Source of the DNA: Lachnospiraceae bacterium
GTDB lineage: Bacteria > Bacillota > Clostridia > Lachnospirales > Lachnospiraceae
DNA length: 64,000 bases
Reading direction: 5' to 3'
Assembly (NCBI GenBank): GCA_017469935.1
Contig: JAFUFL010000066.1
Location: 1-64,000 of the forward strand
Shown here: positions 18,158 through 26,932 of the stretch, in pieces
How the letters are laid out: every line of letters starts with the position of its first letter
Numbering within the stretch: position 1 is the first letter of the stretch
Program-made: the position numbers and the translations under genes
Notes under the pieces: model-generated
What the model was told of the DNA's origin: nothing
The model's input: only the letters and a program-made list of their open reading frames with translations
The model's database searches: none

Positions 18158-20101
18158 TCAATAGTGGCAGTACATGAAGTACTTGTATCCCAGAGGGCTT
18201 GAGAAGTAACCCTGAAGCTCAGGATCCTGCATGTACAGATCTGTGTAGTAGTACAGAGGGCAGATGCAGCCTGTGCTCATAAGGAGATCCTCAGCCTTGT
18301 GCATCAGCTGGTATCTGACGGCGGGATCTGTGCAGCTCTTGATGTCGCTGATCACGACGTCATAAGTCTCTGCCCATGTGCCGTTCTCGACCTTGGTCTC
18401 ATAACCGAGATCTGTCAGATCGATGCTGTAAGCCTGTGTCTTCTGGTTCTCGCCCTTGCCGAACTGGCAGTCGTTGTTGCCGGAAGCGCTTGTCCACATA
18501 TCCAGGAAGGAGATGGGATCATTGTAGTCGCCCAGCCAGCCGTTACGAGCGATGGAGAAGTTGCCAGCCTTACGGGTATCAAGGAATGTGTTCCACTCCT
18601 GGTTCTCAAGGTTCATCGTGATGCCGATGCCTGCCAGAGCGCTCTGCAGATACTCTGCGATGGCCTTGTGGCCTTCGGAAGTATTGTACAGATATGTAAG
18701 AGCAGGAACGTTTGTGAACTTCTTGGAAGCCTCATCATAGGTGTAGTACTTCTTCAGAGTCTCAACAGCTGCGTCGAAGTTGCCCTGAAGAGCTTCGGGA
18801 GCAACATTGTAGTAGCCGACGAATCCTTCGTTGTGGCCGGCGTTCTCATAGAACTCCTTGCCGTCTGTGTCTGTAAGACCCATAGCTACGAAGGAAGAAG
18901 CGGGAACCTGTCCGCCCTGTGCGACGCTCTCGCAGATGTAGTTGCGGTCGAACAGCAGGGAGATGGCATTTCTGATCTCTGCGCGTGCAGCTTCAGCTTC
19001 TGCGCCTTCAAGTCCGCTGTCAGCGGGAAGGATATCTTCGTTGATATTCCAGCTTACATAGTATGTGCCCAGCTGGCCGGTAACCTTGAATGCATCGGGA
19101 TACTCGGTCTTGAGGGCCGCGATCTCGTTTGTGGGAACATCGTCGATGAGCTGCCAGTCGCCGTTCTTGAAGTTGGTCAGCATGTTGTTGGCGTCATCGG
19201 AGAGGTAGAAGTTGATCTGAGGCATTGTGACCTTGTCAGCTTCCACATAGTTCTCGTTCTTGGTCAGGGTGATCAGGCTGTTGTGATCCCATGCGGACAT
19301 GGTGTAAGCGCCGTTTCCGACATAAGTGGAAGGATCGGTTGCCCAGGACTCATTGGAAACAACATCTTCTCTTACAGGGAAGTAGGACGGGAATGCAAGA
19401 AGCTCATTCCAGTAAGCGACATTGGTAGTTGTGGTAACGACCAGAGTCTTGTCATCGGGAGCTTCCACTGCAAGCTTTGCATCGGGATTTACATACTCGA
19501 CAACGGGTTCGCCGTTCTCGTCGACCTGACCGGTCTCTTTGACTTCCCACATCTCGGCGTAGCCCTTGACTACCTCGAACATGTAGCTGTAGTCAGCGGC
19601 AAGCGCGGGGCTTGCTGCGCGGTTCCATGCAAAGACGAAATCGCTTGCCTTTACATCCTGTCCGTCAGACCACTTGAGGCCGTCCTTGAGGGTGTAGGTA
19701 TAGGTCACGGTGCCGTCTTCGTTGACAACGCCTTCGGGAAGCTCTACTGCGCAGTCGGGAGCGATCACGAGATTGCCCGCATCGTCCTGTGTCCACTTCG
19801 CGATACCGGAGAACAGGTGCAGGCACATTGTAGCGCCGTCAACGGAGCTGTTCAGAGCGGGATCGAGAGTGGCGGGCTCGGAAGCCAGGCAGACACTAAG
19901 AGCCTGGGTCTTGTCGCCGGGAGCAGCTGTTGCTGCCGCATCACCTGCCGCATCACCTGCAGCGTCTCCTGCCGCATCACCGGCAGTCTCGGTTGCAGCC
20001 GCGTCGCCGCCGGAAGTATTTGCTGCGGAATCGCCGCATGCAGCGAGGCTGAGAACCATAGCTGCGCTCAATACGATCGCAAATAACTTTTTCACTTTCA
20101 T
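18158..20101 (-). CDS. oppA: Oligopeptide ABC transporter substrate-binding lipoprotein
   Basis: A protein of 647 aa, an extracellular SBP_bac_5 family receptor. The signal peptide ends in LSLAAC with the lipidated Cys at 22. It is followed by a Gly/Asp/Ala linker containing four GDAA repeats (about 40-57). The mature part starts LSVCLASEPATLDPALNSS, the typical OppA entry strand. It contains DGLKWSDGQDVKASDFVFAW (about 140-159), a strong family signature. AAAGGAG precedes the ATG. It is last in the operon and separated from oppF by a 184-bp gap with a strong hairpin, an arrangement that often gives the receptor a higher level than the permease genes. Confidence 0.93.
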   Translation of the reverse strand: MKVKKLFAIVLSAAMVLSLAACGDSAANTSGGDAAATETAGDAAGDAAGDAAGDAAATAAPGDKTQALSVCLASEPATLDPALNSSVDGATMCLHLFSGIAKWTQDDAGNLVIAPDCAVELPEGVVNEDGTVTYTYTLKDGLKWSDGQDVKASDFVFAWNRAASPALAADYSYMFEVVKGYAEMWEVKETGQVDENGEPVVEYVNPDAKLAVEAPDDKTLVVTTTTNVAYWNELLAFPSYFPVREDVVSNESWATDPSTYVGNGAYTMSAWDHNSLITLTKNENYVEADKVTMPQINFYLSDDANNMLTNFKNGDWQLIDDVPTNEIAALKTEYPDAFKVTGQLGTYYVSWNINEDILPADSGLEGAEAEAARAEIRNAISLLFDRNYICESVAQGGQVPASSFVAMGLTDTDGKEFYENAGHNEGFVGYYNVAPEALQGNFDAAVETLKKYYTYDEASKKFTNVPALTYLYNTSEGHKAIAEYLQSALAGIGITMNLENQEWNTFLDTRKAGNFSIARNGWLGDYNDPISFLDMWTSASGNNDCQFGKGENQKTQAYSIDLTDLGYETKVENGTWAETYDVVISDIKSCTDPAVRYQLMHKAEDLLMSTGCICPLYYYTDLYMQDPELQGYFSSPLGYKYFMYCHY

Positions 20102-20158
20102 GTTTTTCTCCTTTCAAAGATAACCGATCGCTGTCAGCGGTCATCTGATCTATTTCAC

Positions 20159-20203
20159 AGCGCGGCGGCTCGCACCGCCTGAAATGTGCGCATACGCCGC
20201 GCT
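20159..20203 (-). promoter_or_regulatory. Two-tier hairpin between oppF and oppA
   Basis: An outer stem AGCGCGGCG/CGCCGCGCT (20159-20167 with 20195-20203) encloses CGCAC/GTGCG (20171-20175 with 20186-20190). There is no T tract. It probably stabilises RNA ends or separates oppA expression from the upstream genes. Confidence 0.6.
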
Positions 20204-20285
20204 ATGGAATCTAAATGGTAATACGGTTGCCGGTTCCTGTCAAATCGGCGTCGTTTTACGTAAGCTGCCAAAAGACAGTATCCGG

Positions 20286-21281
20286 TCAGCTGTTGATCTC
20301 CTCTGTCCTGTGGCAGGCCACGAATCTTCCCTTTTCCACTTCCTTGAAGGGAGGCATGCTCTCGGAGCACATAGGCTTCGCGTAAGGGCATCTTGTGTGG
20401 AACGGGCATCCCGAAGGAGCGTTCAGCGGGCTCGGGATCTCGCCGGTCAGCGCGATGCGCTTATTGGCGCGCGCCACGTTGGGATCCGGAACCGGAACGG
20501 CGGAGATCAGCGCCTTGGTGTAAGGATGCAGAGGCCTGTTGTAGATCTCATCCGCGTCCGCCAGCTCCACCATTCTGCCCAGGTACATGACCGCGATCCT
20601 GTCAGAGATGTGCCGCACGACCAGAAGGTCATGGGCTATGAACAGGTAGGTCAGTCCCATCTGGTCCTGCAGTTCATCGAACATATTGATGACCTGCGCC
20701 TGAATGGAAACGTCCAGGGCCGATACGGGCTCGTCGCAGACGATGAAATCCGGGTCTACCGCCAGCGCGCGGGCGATGCCGACACGCTGTCTCTGGCCGC
20801 CCGAGAACTCGTGGGCGTATCTGGCCGCGTGCTCGGAGTTGAGGCCGACGTGATCCATCAGCTCCAGGATCTTCTGCCTTCTCTCCTCCTGTGACTTATA
20901 CATATGGTGAACGTCCAGAGGCTCTCCGATGATATCCGCCACCGTCATGCGGGGATCCAGAGAAGAATAGGGATCCTGGAAGACCATGGTGGCCTTTGTG
21001 CGGAACTCCTCGACATCCTTGGGTGTCTTGATGGATTTTCCTCTGTAAATGATCTCACCGGCTGTGGGCTGGTACAGATGCAGGATCGTTCTGCCCGCCG
21101 TGGTCTTGCCGCATCCGGACTCTCCTACCAGACCAAGGGTCTCACCTTCTCGGATCGTGAAAGAGATATCATCCACCGCCTTGAGAGGCGTCGATTTGAA
21201 GAAACCGGTATTGATATTAAAATACTGTTTTAAATGTCTGACCTCGATGAGAGGCTGTACGCTCTTAAGTTCTGTGCTCAT
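20286..21281 (-). CDS. oppF: Oligopeptide ABC transporter ATP-binding protein OppF
   Basis: A protein of 331 aa. The ATG at 21281 overlaps the oppD stop (ATGA), so I prefer it to the longer frame. Walker A is GESGCGKTT, the ABC signature FSGGQRQRVGIARAL, and Walker B FIVCDEPVSALD. The C-terminal oligopeptide/dipeptide domain carries GCPFHTRCPYAKPMC. It pairs with OppD to drive peptide import through OppBC. Confidence 0.95.
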   Translation of the reverse strand: MSTELKSVQPLIEVRHLKQYFNINTGFFKSTPLKAVDDISFTIREGETLGLVGESGCGKTTAGRTILHLYQPTAGEIIYRGKSIKTPKDVEEFRTKATMVFQDPYSSLDPRMTVADIIGEPLDVHHMYKSQEERRQKILELMDHVGLNSEHAARYAHEFSGGQRQRVGIARALAVDPDFIVCDEPVSALDVSIQAQVINMFDELQDQMGLTYLFIAHDLLVVRHISDRIAVMYLGRMVELADADEIYNRPLHPYTKALISAVPVPDPNVARANKRIALTGEIPSPLNAPSGCPFHTRCPYAKPMCSESMPPFKEVEKGRFVACHRTEEINS

Positions 21282-22258
21282 TCGCCTTTCACCGCCTTTC
21301 TGACATTCATCCAGCATGCGGCAGCATGCTTGTCATTGATCTCCATCCTCTCGCAGCGCGCTCTCATGCAGATCTTCATCGCATTGTCGCAGCGGGGCGC
21401 GAAAGGACAGCCCTTGGGCATGTTGAGCAGATCGATAGGTGTACCCGAGATCGGCTGGAGCTTCTCGCCGCTGTCATCCACTGTGGGAATGGAGCGCAGA
21501 AGTCCCTTTGTGTACTCGTGGCAGGGATTGTAGAAGATCTCTTCCGCCGTGCCCTGCTCGCAGATGCCGCCGGCATACATGACGATGACTTCGTCACAGA
21601 GCTGTGCTACGACGCCCAGGTCGTGGGTGATCATGATGATGGCCATGCCGATCTGCTTCTGGATGTCCTTCATCAGTTCCAGGATACCGGCCTGGATGGT
21701 AACGTCCAGCGCCGTCGTGGGCTCATCCGCGATCAGGATGTCGGGCTCGCAGGCAAGCGCCATAGCGATCATAACACGCTGTCTCATACCGCCGGAGAAC
21801 TCGTGCGGATACTGTTTCATTCGCTTCTCGGGCTCATTGACGTTTACGAGGCGGAGCATTTCCACCGCCCGGTCCCAGGACTGCTGCTTGTTTCTGTCCG
21901 TGTGCAGAAGGATTGCTTCCATGAGCTGCTGGCCGATCGTATATGTCGGGTTCAGGCTGGTCATGGGGTCCTGGAAGATGATGGAGATCTTGTTGCCTCT
22001 GACATCTTTCATGACGTTCTCACCGGCGCCGACAAGCTCCTGTCCGTCCAGCTTGATGGATCCGGAAACGATTTTGCCTGTTCCCGCCAGGATCTGCATG
22101 ATCGAGTAGGCCGTGACCGACTTACCGGAGCCGGACTCACCTACGATTCCCAATATTTTGCCCCTCTCCAGGTTGAAGGAGACGCCGTTTACGGCGCGGA
22201 CCTCTCCGGCGTCCGTGAAGAAGGAAGTATGTAAGTCTTTAACTTCTAATAATGCCAT
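21278..22258 (-). CDS. oppD: Oligopeptide ABC transporter ATP-binding protein OppD
   Basis: A protein of 326 aa. Walker A GESGSGKS (about 38-45), signature FSGGMRQRVMIAMAL, Walker B LIADEPTTALD, and a C-terminal Cys-containing oligo_HPY region (GCPFAPRCDNAMKIC). It lies 14 nt after oppC and overlaps oppF. It forms the ATPase heterodimer with OppF at the cytoplasmic face. Confidence 0.95.
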   Translation of the reverse strand: MALLEVKDLHTSFFTDAGEVRAVNGVSFNLERGKILGIVGESGSGKSVTAYSIMQILAGTGKIVSGSIKLDGQELVGAGENVMKDVRGNKISIIFQDPMTSLNPTYTIGQQLMEAILLHTDRNKQQSWDRAVEMLRLVNVNEPEKRMKQYPHEFSGGMRQRVMIAMALACEPDILIADEPTTALDVTIQAGILELMKDIQKQIGMAIIMITHDLGVVAQLCDEVIVMYAGGICEQGTAEEIFYNPCHEYTKGLLRSIPTVDDSGEKLQPISGTPIDLLNMPKGCPFAPRCDNAMKICMRARCERMEINDKHAAACWMNVRKAVKGE

Positions 22259-22272
22259 TGTTGTCCCCTCCC

Positions 22273-23355
22273 TTAACCGTTCAGCTTCGGATCGAATGCG
22301 TCGCGCAGACCGTCGCCGAACAGGTTCAGCGAAAGAACGATCAGCGAAATGACGATCGCCGGAATTACAAGCCTGTAAGGATAGGAGCTCAGGCCGTTAA
22401 GCGCGTCGGAAGCCAGCGAGCCCAGCGACGGCATGGGCGCGTTGACGCCCAGTCCCAGGAAGGACAGATAGCTCTCCGTGAAAATAGCGCTCGGAATCTG
22501 CAGAGCCGTCGAAATGACGATGACGGACACGCAGTTGGGAAGCAGGTGCTTACGGATAACCCAGCTGCCCTTGGCGCCCGCCGCCTGCGCTGCCAGTACA
22601 TACTCCTGCTCTCGCAGCGACAGGATCTGGCCACGCACAAGTCTCGCCATGGAGACCCAGTACAGAAGCGCGAAAATAATGAACAGAGAGATAATGTTCG
22701 AGCCGATCTTGGCGAGCGGCGTTCCTTCCAGCTTACTGGCCAGTGTCATCTTGAGAACCGATGCCAGCAGGATGACCATGAGCATATCCGGCAGGGAGTA
22801 GATGATATCTACGATTCGCATGATGACCATATCCACCTTGCCTCCCGCATAGCCGGAGACCGATCCGACCAGAAGGCCGATGACAAGGACGATGATACTG
22901 GCGAAGAAACCGACCGCCAGAGAAATTCTCGTTCCGTAGACAACGCGGATGAAGTAGTCGCGCCCTGCGGAGTCCGTGCCGAAAATGTGAGGGAATACGG
23001 ACTGTCCCTGGTCCCTGAGTGCCTGCTCCGTCGTGGAGTACTCGAAGGGCTTCAGATTGTTGAATGTCGCGTCCACGGGCTTGCCGGGCTGCATGCCCAG
23101 CATCATCTCGTATTTGTAAGGCCAGAACATGGGCACGAAGATTGCCGCAAGCGTGATGATCACGATGATATAAAAACTGACCATTGCCACCTTGTTCTTG
23201 CGAAGGCGGCGGATGCCGTCCTTAAATGCGGTCGTGGAAGGCCGCATCTGGACCATATATTCCTTTTCTTCCGCCGTAGCAGGGATGAAGTCGTCGAGAT
23301 TCACCTGCATACTCAGATTTTTAATATTCTCATTCACTTTGCTGCCCTCCGTCAT
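22273..23355 (-). CDS. oppC: Oligopeptide ABC transporter permease OppC
   Basis: A protein of 360 aa. It has an N-terminal soluble stretch (1-55), a first membrane helix (about 56-78), a long extracellular loop, and then the BPD_transp_1 core with GTDSAGRDYFIRVVYGTRIS and the EAA-type loop AAQAAGAKGSWVIRKHLLPN. It ends with GDGLRDAFDPK, typical of OppC/DppC. It overlaps oppB by 4 nt. With OppB it forms the peptide channel. Confidence 0.94.
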   Translation of the reverse strand: MTEGSKVNENIKNLSMQVNLDDFIPATAEEKEYMVQMRPSTTAFKDGIRRLRKNKVAMVSFYIIVIITLAAIFVPMFWPYKYEMMLGMQPGKPVDATFNNLKPFEYSTTEQALRDQGQSVFPHIFGTDSAGRDYFIRVVYGTRISLAVGFFASIIVLVIGLLVGSVSGYAGGKVDMVIMRIVDIIYSLPDMLMVILLASVLKMTLASKLEGTPLAKIGSNIISLFIIFALLYWVSMARLVRGQILSLREQEYVLAAQAAGAKGSWVIRKHLLPNCVSVIVISTALQIPSAIFTESYLSFLGLGVNAPMPSLGSLASDALNGLSSYPYRLVIPAIVISLIVLSLNLFGDGLRDAFDPKLNG

Positions 23356-24278
23356 TCCAGATTGATCCTGGGATCCACAACCTTGTACATGATGTCACTG
23401 ACCAGATTCATGATGACGATGAAGGTCGCCAGTACGATCGTCGTCCCCATGATCAGCGTGTAGTCGCGGTTCGTGATGCTGTTGACGAATGCGCGTCCGA
23501 TACCGGGCACGGCAAAAATCTGCTCCACGACCAGGGATCCGGTTGTGATGTAAGCGAGCTCAGGTCCCAGATAGGTGATGACCGGGATCAGCGCGTTTTT
23601 AAGGGCGTGCTTGAAGATGATATTGGTCCTTGATACGCCCTTTGCCTTCGCCGTGCGGATATAATCCTGTCCCAGAACATCCAGCATGGAGGATCTGGTA
23701 AGACGGGTAATATAGGACATCGGGTACAGCATCAGCGTTATGACCGGAAGGACCAGTCCCGCCGGCGTCGATCCGTTCGCGGGGAAAATATGCGACCTTA
23801 CCGCGAAGGCGACCAGAAGGAGCGACCCCATGATGAAGGACGGCATGGAGACGAAGGCCGTGGTGATGACCATGATGACCCTGTCCAGGACCGTGTTTCT
23901 TCGCAGCGCCGCGAAGGATCCCAGGATGACGCCCAGTACCGTTGCGATCGCGGCTGCGATCACGCCCAGCTTGGCCGAGGTCTTGAGACCGTCCCCGATG
24001 ATATCTATGACCATGCGGCCTCTCTGCTTGAGGGAGGGGCCGAACCTGAGCCGACATACGTCGGTCAGATAGGTGAGATACTGCTGAAACAGCGGCTTAT
24101 CCAGCCCGTACTTGGCTTCCATCGCCTTCTGTACCTGGGGCGTTACCGCTTTTTCACCGACAAAGGGCCCGCCGGGAACGGCGTGCATGATGAAGAAGGT
24201 CAGCGTGATGACCACCCAGATTGTGAAGATTGCCAGTACAATACGTTTGAGAATGTACTTCAAAGTTTTGGGATTCAT
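23352..24278 (-). CDS. oppB: Oligopeptide ABC transporter permease OppB
   Basis: A protein of 308 aa, the first gene of the opp operon, with GGAGAAAG before the ATG. It contains the OppB/DppB N-terminal helix and HAVPGGPF loop, then six membrane segments. The EAA loop is AKGVSRTNIIFKHALKNALI, and the C-terminus VVDPRINLE is typical of OppB. The leader is about 185 nt from the predicted promoter and contains a 10-bp inverted repeat that may be regulatory. Confidence 0.94.
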   Translation of the reverse strand: MNPKTLKYILKRIVLAIFTIWVVITLTFFIMHAVPGGPFVGEKAVTPQVQKAMEAKYGLDKPLFQQYLTYLTDVCRLRFGPSLKQRGRMVIDIIGDGLKTSAKLGVIAAAIATVLGVILGSFAALRRNTVLDRVIMVITTAFVSMPSFIMGSLLLVAFAVRSHIFPANGSTPAGLVLPVITLMLYPMSYITRLTRSSMLDVLGQDYIRTAKAKGVSRTNIIFKHALKNALIPVITYLGPELAYITTGSLVVEQIFAVPGIGRAFVNSITNRDYTLIMGTTIVLATFIVIMNLVSDIMYKVVDPRINLE

Positions 24279-24335
24279 TTCACTTTCTCCGTCTCTTTCT
24301 TTTTCTTATGTACTGCCCTCAGAAAGTTCGCCCTT

Positions 24336-24360
24336 TGTGAAAAATATGGCATTTTTCACA
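24336..24360. promoter_or_regulatory. Inverted repeat in the opp leader
   Basis: TGTGAAAAAT-ATGGC-ATTTTTCACA, perfect 10-bp arms, about 60 nt before oppB. It could be a DNA operator or an RNA hairpin. It is too AT-rich, and lacks a following T run, for a clear terminator. Confidence 0.6.
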
Positions 24361-24464
24361 GTAAAACTGCGCTTCTGTTATGGAAATACACAAATAACAT
24401 TTTATACTCTTTAATGCGTTAATACAACACTTATACAAAGGCAAAAAGTATCAAATTGATATTA

Positions 24465-24493
24465 TTTATGCACTTTGCAATAAATATTGTCAA
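24465..24493 (-). promoter_or_regulatory. Promoter of the opp operon
   Basis: A consensus -35 TTGACA (24488-24493), 17 bp, and -10 CATAAA (24465-24470). Confidence 0.7.
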
Positions 24494-24553
24494 AATATCA
24501 TTCAAATAAAGAGAACCTCCCGACCACAGCAGGCCGGAAGGTGTCTTTTTAAT

Positions 24554-24632
24554 CAAGGCTCGCCCTGCGAGCCGCCGCGCCGCGTGCGGGCTGTCCCTCG
24601 GACAGCTCCTTCCTTTCCGCACGCGTGTGCAT
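24554..24632 (-). repeat. Element A copy 4
   Basis: Begins 2 nt after the stop of the metallo-hydrolase gene. The inner hairpin is GCTGTCC-CTC-GGACAGC; compared with copy 1 a C-G pair has become T-A, a compensatory change. There is no GGGGGA hairpin before it. Confidence 0.85.
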
Positions 24633-24634
24633 CT

Positions 24635-25306
24635 TTAAATTGTAGCCTCATCGAGAAGGCAGATCTTCTCTCTGAACGGAAGAAGCCTCTCATCGTCCAG
24701 ATAGACGGCCGCCTCGTCCGTTCTGTTCCAGTAATGCATGGGGAACAGATAGCGGCACTCCACGGTATTCAGAAACTCTACGATCGCATTGGGAGCGCTC
24801 TCTCCGAGCCTGGGGTCCAGCGGCAGCATGGCCGCGTCAAAGTTCCATCCGCTTATCTTCTCGATCTGCCGCCGGTAGATCTTCAGGGAATAGGCGTTCT
24901 TATTGTCTGCCGCGTCCTTCCAATGCCAGATATTGAGGTCTCCCGCATGGAAGAAATTGTATCCGTCGCTGCTCACGACATAGGCGACGCCTTCGTAGTT
25001 GGACCTGATCGCGTATACAAGCGTATTCCGGATCTTGTAGTGTCGTCCGGGCTGTACGTGGAAGATGTTTTCACCCTTCCTCTCGGGAGCCGTACAGCAT
25101 TCCAGGATGTAATAGATCTCTTTGTATTTGTTCAGGATCGACCAGATCCTGGGCGAATAGTGGTCGGCGTGGCTGTGCGTGACAAAGACAAACACTTTTT
25201 TGTCCGGGTCAAAAGGGGGAAGTTCCCCTTCATACCAGTCAAAGATCAGCACGGTCCTCTCCAACTCGATAATAAATCCACTGTGGTAAATATGCGTTAT
25301 CTTCAT
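24635..25306 (-). CDS. MBL-fold metallo-hydrolase
   Basis: A protein of 223 aa from the ATG at 25306, one nucleotide after the upstream stop, with GGGAAG as ribosome site. The metal-binding THSHADHYSP is at about residues 45-54. FHAGDLNIWHW (about 118) and FPMHYW near the C-terminus provide the other ligands. It begins with ITHIYHSGFIIE, as in short MBL proteins acting on phosphodiesters or lactones; the substrate is unknown. It is last in the AAA+/SEC-C operon and directly followed by element A copy 4. Confidence 0.85.
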   Translation of the reverse strand: MKITHIYHSGFIIELERTVLIFDWYEGELPPFDPDKKVFVFVTHSHADHYSPRIWSILNKYKEIYYILECCTAPERKGENIFHVQPGRHYKIRNTLVYAIRSNYEGVAYVVSSDGYNFFHAGDLNIWHWKDAADNKNAYSLKIYRRQIEKISGWNFDAAMLPLDPRLGESAPNAIVEFLNTVECRYLFPMHYWNRTDEAAVYLDDERLLPFREKICLLDEATI

Positions 25307-25307
25307 A

Positions 25308-25610
25308 CTATGCTTCCCCGATTTCATCGACCTGCCCGTTCAGCCACTGTGCAGCGGCTGCAAGCCCTTCCGCAGAGAACTCAAATTCTTTGCTCTTCAT
25401 AGTTTCGGGATCCGCCGTGCCATAAGCGTACGGCTCGGGCCATACAGTTGCAAGAAGTACGGCGGGATCTCTCTGGTCGACCGGGGTGTAATGTACATTT
25501 TTCAGGGGCTCGCGCGCGATCCTGTAACGGACTCCCGCGCAGCTTCCGAAATATGCCTCGCCATATTCATAAAAACTGATTGAATATAGTTCCTTGGGAT
25601 CTATTTTCAT
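25308..25610 (-). CDS. Uncharacterised 100-aa protein in the AAA+/SEC-C operon
   Basis: A protein of 100 aa from the ATG at 25610. A TTG at 25616 with GGAAG seven nucleotides upstream is a real alternative. Visible features are an N-terminal DPKELYSISFYEYGEAYFGS and a conserved-looking RDPAVLLATVWPEPYAYGTA in the centre, with an acidic helical C-terminus. No domain is recognised. It lies between the TPR/SEC-C gene and the metallo-hydrolase with 1-6 nt spacing, so it is co-expressed with them. Confidence 0.75.
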   Translation of the reverse strand: MKIDPKELYSISFYEYGEAYFGSCAGVRYRIAREPLKNVHYTPVDQRDPAVLLATVWPEPYAYGTADPETMKSKEFEFSAEGLAAAAQWLNGQVDEIGEA

Positions 25611-25616
25611 ACGCAA

Positions 25617-26921
25617 TTACTTTCTTCCGTGACATTTTTTGTATTTTTTGCCGGAGCCGCAAGGGCACGGGTCGTTGGGAAGGATCTTCTTCCCGCTCCT
25701 CTTGTAGGTCACGCTGCCCTCTGTGAGATAGACAGGCTCCTTCTTGCGGCGAAGCGCCTTCAGATAGGCCTCTTCCATGCCCGCCTCCAGGGCGTCGCGG
25801 GGCACCTTGATCTCGTCAAAGGTCTCCAGCTTGTCCAGGATCGCGTTCCTCATCCCTTCGGGGCCCAGCATCTGCAGCTGGTCCAGGTAGGTCACGACTC
25901 TGATATATGTGTGCGGATACTTCTCGGCTACATAGAGCAGCTCCTCTCCATGGTTCTCTATATACCTTGTCATATACCACTCATAGGACAGAGCTGTTAA
26001 TTTGTCGTTGGTGTCCTGCTCCTCATCGCCGGCGGTCGCCACGCGGCTCTCCGCGGAGAGGAAACTCTCCATCATGGCGCTGACCGCGTTGTCTTCGTGG
26101 TACTCATAGGACTCCACCGAGCGGTAGGCATTCTCGATGATGTAGTACTGCTCACTGTTCAAAAGATAGCCCTGCTCCTCCACTTCTTTTACAAGGGAGC
26201 GGAAAGGAATCCGGAAGGTTCTCACAGGCAGTGCCGTGCTCAGGTAAGAAATGTTCTGCGCCAGCTTTTTCTGCATTTTCGCATCCATCTCCACCGTCGT
26301 CAGAAAGCGCTTATAGACGCCTATGTCCACCGTCAGTCCGACAGCGGCCGTAAGCGCGCCCAGGTACAGCACTCTGACAAAGCATCCGTCCAGAATATCC
26401 ACGGAACTGACTTCGCGGGTCTCCTCCCAGCGGGTGATCTCTTTTCTGAAGATCTCCCTGGCTCTCTCTTTCTGTCCCAGATTCTCCACACAGTCGCCGT
26501 AGACTGTGTAAAAGAAGGGATGGTAGCTCTCCGGCGGGTCGATCTTCTCCAGAAGCGCCGCCGCTTTTTTGTACTGCTGCTGTGCGTGGTAAGCCTGCGC
26601 CAGGCTGATCACCGTATTCTGGTCGCTGTCGCCGGCGTCCAGCGCCTCCTCCAGATACTGCTGCGCCTCCGGGAAACGCCCCTGGGACAGGAGGCACCTG
26701 CCCAGCATGGAGAGCACATCCGAATTTCCGGGGAGCTTTTCCAGCATCTCTCTGCACAGACTCTCCTGTGCCTCGTAGTCGCTCTCGTACTCTCTGTACA
26801 GGGCCTGCCGCATCTGCTCGCGGATCACCAGCGGAAGCTGTGCCGTGTACTGGTCAATCTGCTCCATGTAATCGTGCAGATCACTGCGGACAGTGATCGT
26901 TCCTTCTCTTTGATTAGCCAT
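25617..26921 (-). CDS. TPR-repeat protein with C-terminal SEC-C zinc motif
   Basis: A protein of 434 aa. Residues 45-165 contain tetratricopeptide-like helices (SMLGRCLLSQGRFPEAQQYL, then SLAQAYHAQQQYKKAAALLE). The middle is helical without known motifs. The last 20 residues hold PNDPCPCGSGKKYKKCHG, a SEC-C zinc site (C-x-C-x8-C-H) like that at the end of SecA. TPR plus SEC-C suggests a protein-binding adaptor. It follows the AAA+ ATPase after 11 nt, which points to a shared complex. Confidence 0.88.
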   Translation of the reverse strand: MANQREGTITVRSDLHDYMEQIDQYTAQLPLVIREQMRQALYREYESDYEAQESLCREMLEKLPGNSDVLSMLGRCLLSQGRFPEAQQYLEEALDAGDSDQNTVISLAQAYHAQQQYKKAAALLEKIDPPESYHPFFYTVYGDCVENLGQKERAREIFRKEITRWEETREVSSVDILDGCFVRVLYLGALTAAVGLTVDIGVYKRFLTTVEMDAKMQKKLAQNISYLSTALPVRTFRIPFRSLVKEVEEQGYLLNSEQYYIIENAYRSVESYEYHEDNAVSAMMESFLSAESRVATAGDEEQDTNDKLTALSYEWYMTRYIENHGEELLYVAEKYPHTYIRVVTYLDQLQMLGPEGMRNAILDKLETFDEIKVPRDALEAGMEEAYLKALRRKKEPVYLTEGSVTYKRSGKKILPNDPCPCGSGKKYKKCHGRK

Positions 26922-26932
26922 GATAGATTCGA

